Positions 14,693 through 15,746 of a stretch of DNA of 15,746 nucleotides are shown in pieces. Every line of letters starts with the position of its first letter. Within the stretch, counting starts at the first letter, position 1. A model generated the notes under the pieces. It searched no databases. It was not told the DNA's origin and worked only from the letters and a program-made list of their open reading frames with translations. The position numbers and the translations under genes are program-made. The DNA comes from Actinomyces sp. ICM47 (GTDB lineage: Bacteria > Actinomycetota > Actinomycetes > Actinomycetales > Actinomycetaceae): NCBI RefSeq assembly GCF_000278725.1, contig NZ_ALCA01000104.1:1-15746 (forward strand), written 5' to 3'.

Positions 14693-14727
14693 TTTCGTGT
14701 AGCGGTGATGCTGTTCGGAGGCTGATC

Positions 14728-15741
14728 ATGGGGTGTCGTCGGATGCTGAGTGTTGAGGATCGCGCGGCGATCATGGCGGGGTTGGAGGCGGGCTTGTCCC
14801 AGACGCGTATCGCCCACTTGATTGGGCGTAGCCCCTCGGTGGTGTGCCGTGAAATCGCCCGCCATCGGGGTCCTGGCGGCGTGTACCAGGCCGAGGATGC
14901 CGGGAGAGCAGCGCAGGTGGCCAGGCGCCGCCCTAAGAAGCGGCTCCTGGACCGCGATGAGATTCTCCGCCGCCGCGTGATCTTTGATTTGTCGCAGGGG
15001 CGCACGCCCCGCCAGATCAGCGGACGCCTGAGCGTGGAGGCATGTGGCACAGTGGCTCCTATGGATAATTCTCCCCACGCCCAGGGCCGCACGATCAGCC
15101 ACGAGGCGATCTACACGTGGATCTACGCCCACCCCAAGAAGACGCTGATCGAGCACGGCGTATGCCTGCCCTCCAGGCGGTGGATGCGCAAGAAACCCCC
15201 TGCAGGCGGGCGCACACCACCCATTGTCGGCATGCGATTAATTGACGAACGCCCCGACATTGCTGACCGGATGATCCCTGGCAACTGGGAGGGGGACCTC
15301 ATCATCGGCAAAGATGGGGCCAGTGCGTGCGCAACCCTGGTCGAGCGCACCACCCGCTACCTGATCATCGTGGCCCTGCCACTGGGACGCAGGGCCGACC
15401 AGGTCTGTGATGCGCTCACCCGCCGCATCCAGGGCCTACCCGAAGGAGCGATGCGAACACTGACATGGGACCAAGGACGGGAAATGGCCCGCCACCAGCG
15501 CCTCACCCAAGATACCGGCGTGGAGGTGTTCTTCGCTCACCCCCATAGCCCCTGGGAGCGAGGAACAAACGAAAATACCAACCGACTTATCCGCCGCTAC
15601 CTTCCCAAAGGAACCCCCATCACCAGCCACCAGCCCTACCTCGACGCCATCGCCTACGAACTGAACAACTGCCCCAGAGCCACCCTCGGCTACCGCACCC
15701 CCACAGAAGCATTCAACCAACTCATTGCTACCACCCATTGA
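14728..15741 (+). CDS. IS30-family DDE transposase
   Basis: Catalyses cut and joining of the element. The 337-residue protein begins with a helix-turn-helix DNA-binding region (LSVEDRAAIMAGLEAGLSQT, then IAHLIGRSPSVVCREIARH). Its catalytic core has D190 (GNWEGDLIIG), D248 (TWDQGRE) and E282 (ERGTNENTNRLIRRYLPKG), with 33 residues between the second Asp and the Glu, as usual in IS30. All three are intact and the frame is unbroken, so it may be active. ATG 14728 has CGGAGG at 14716-14721. The reading frame stays open back into the CRISPR array, to 14548, but that extension translates repeats and is not part of the gene. Confidence 0.93.
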   Translation: MGCRRMLSVEDRAAIMAGLEAGLSQTRIAHLIGRSPSVVCREIARHRGPGGVYQAEDAGRAAQVARRRPKKRLLDRDEILRRRVIFDLSQGRTPRQISGRLSVEACGTVAPMDNSPHAQGRTISHEAIYTWIYAHPKKTLIEHGVCLPSRRWMRKKPPAGGRTPPIVGMRLIDERPDIADRMIPGNWEGDLIIGKDGASACATLVERTTRYLIIVALPLGRRADQVCDALTRRIQGLPEGAMRTLTWDQGREMARHQRLTQDTGVEVFFAHPHSPWERGTNENTNRLIRRYLPKGTPITSHQPYLDAIAYELNNCPRATLGYRTPTEAFNQLIATTH

Positions 15742-15744
15742 CAC
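15724..15744 (-). repeat. Right terminal inverted repeat of the IS30-family element
   Basis: Its reverse complement matches 14672-14692 at 17 of 21 positions. It includes the transposase stop codon (15739-15741). The window ends two bases later, so the outer edge and any target duplication cannot be seen. Confidence 0.72.
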
Positions 15745-15746
15745 CA

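Larger units (their letters stand above)
14668..15746 (+). mobile_element. IS30-family insertion sequence inside the CRISPR array (right end at or just past the window edge)
   Basis: The element starts where repeat 14 breaks off after its four-G run and ends within a base or two of the window edge, at least 1079 bases. That fits the IS30 family. It has imperfect terminal inverted repeats and one IS30-type DDE transposase gene whose stop codon lies inside the right inverted repeat. Because G runs on both sides of the junction (14664-14669), the exact left boundary is uncertain by two bases. The rest of the interrupted repeat and a target duplication should follow beyond the window. Confidence 0.88.

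Noticed and set aside
14548..14727. Upstream extension of the transposase frame into the CRISPR array
   Set aside because: It would translate repeats and spacers. ATG 14728 has a good ribosome binding site and starts at the usual helix-turn-helix region.

Overview
The window looks like a chromosomal segment of a high-GC Actinobacterium, most likely from the Actinomycetaceae (Actinomyces/Schaalia type). This is inferred from the GC-rich coding sequence, the purF-purM-DUF3073 cluster typical of Actinobacteria, the membrane iron-sulfur reductase of the Rv0338c type, and a Cas9 that resembles the compact Actinomyces naeslundii enzyme. No database search was possible, so the species is not fixed.

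Positions 1-8833 are housekeeping and accessory chromosome. A large membrane (Fe-S) oxidoreductase gene (71-2581, minus strand) is divergent from purF (2781-4325). purM (4426-5586) follows purF, with a terminator-like hairpin between them. Convergent to purM is a small DUF3073 gene (5837-6115, minus). Next, all on the minus strand, come a DUF3618 gene overlapping a holin-like membrane protein gene by four bases, and a 470-residue protein whose ABC-ATPase fold has lost its recognisable catalytic motifs.

Positions 8834-14667 are a complete type II-C CRISPR-Cas locus: a probable tracrRNA (about 8968-9050, plus), cas9 (1142 codons), cas1, cas2, and 14 repeats with 13 spacers. There is no csn2 or cas4. 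The anti-repeat in the tracrRNA region and the U-tract of the terminator at 13772-13813 both indicate that the array is transcribed on the minus strand, towards cas2. Each repeat ends, in that orientation, with an extended -10 promoter motif, as in the Neisseria and Campylobacter II-C systems, so each crRNA probably starts inside its own spacer.

Positions 14668-15746 hold an IS30-family insertion sequence that landed inside the fourteenth repeat at its G-run. It cuts the array from whatever lies beyond the window, including a possible leader. The part of the repeat that survives still carries the promoter motif, so all 13 visible spacers may remain expressible.

The most unusual observation is a second repeat-like sequence over the start codon of cas9 (9096-9110). 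It is complementary to the 5' part of the crRNA repeat and could let crRNAs, or Cas9-guide complexes, act on cas9 expression. This is an inference from complementarity only.
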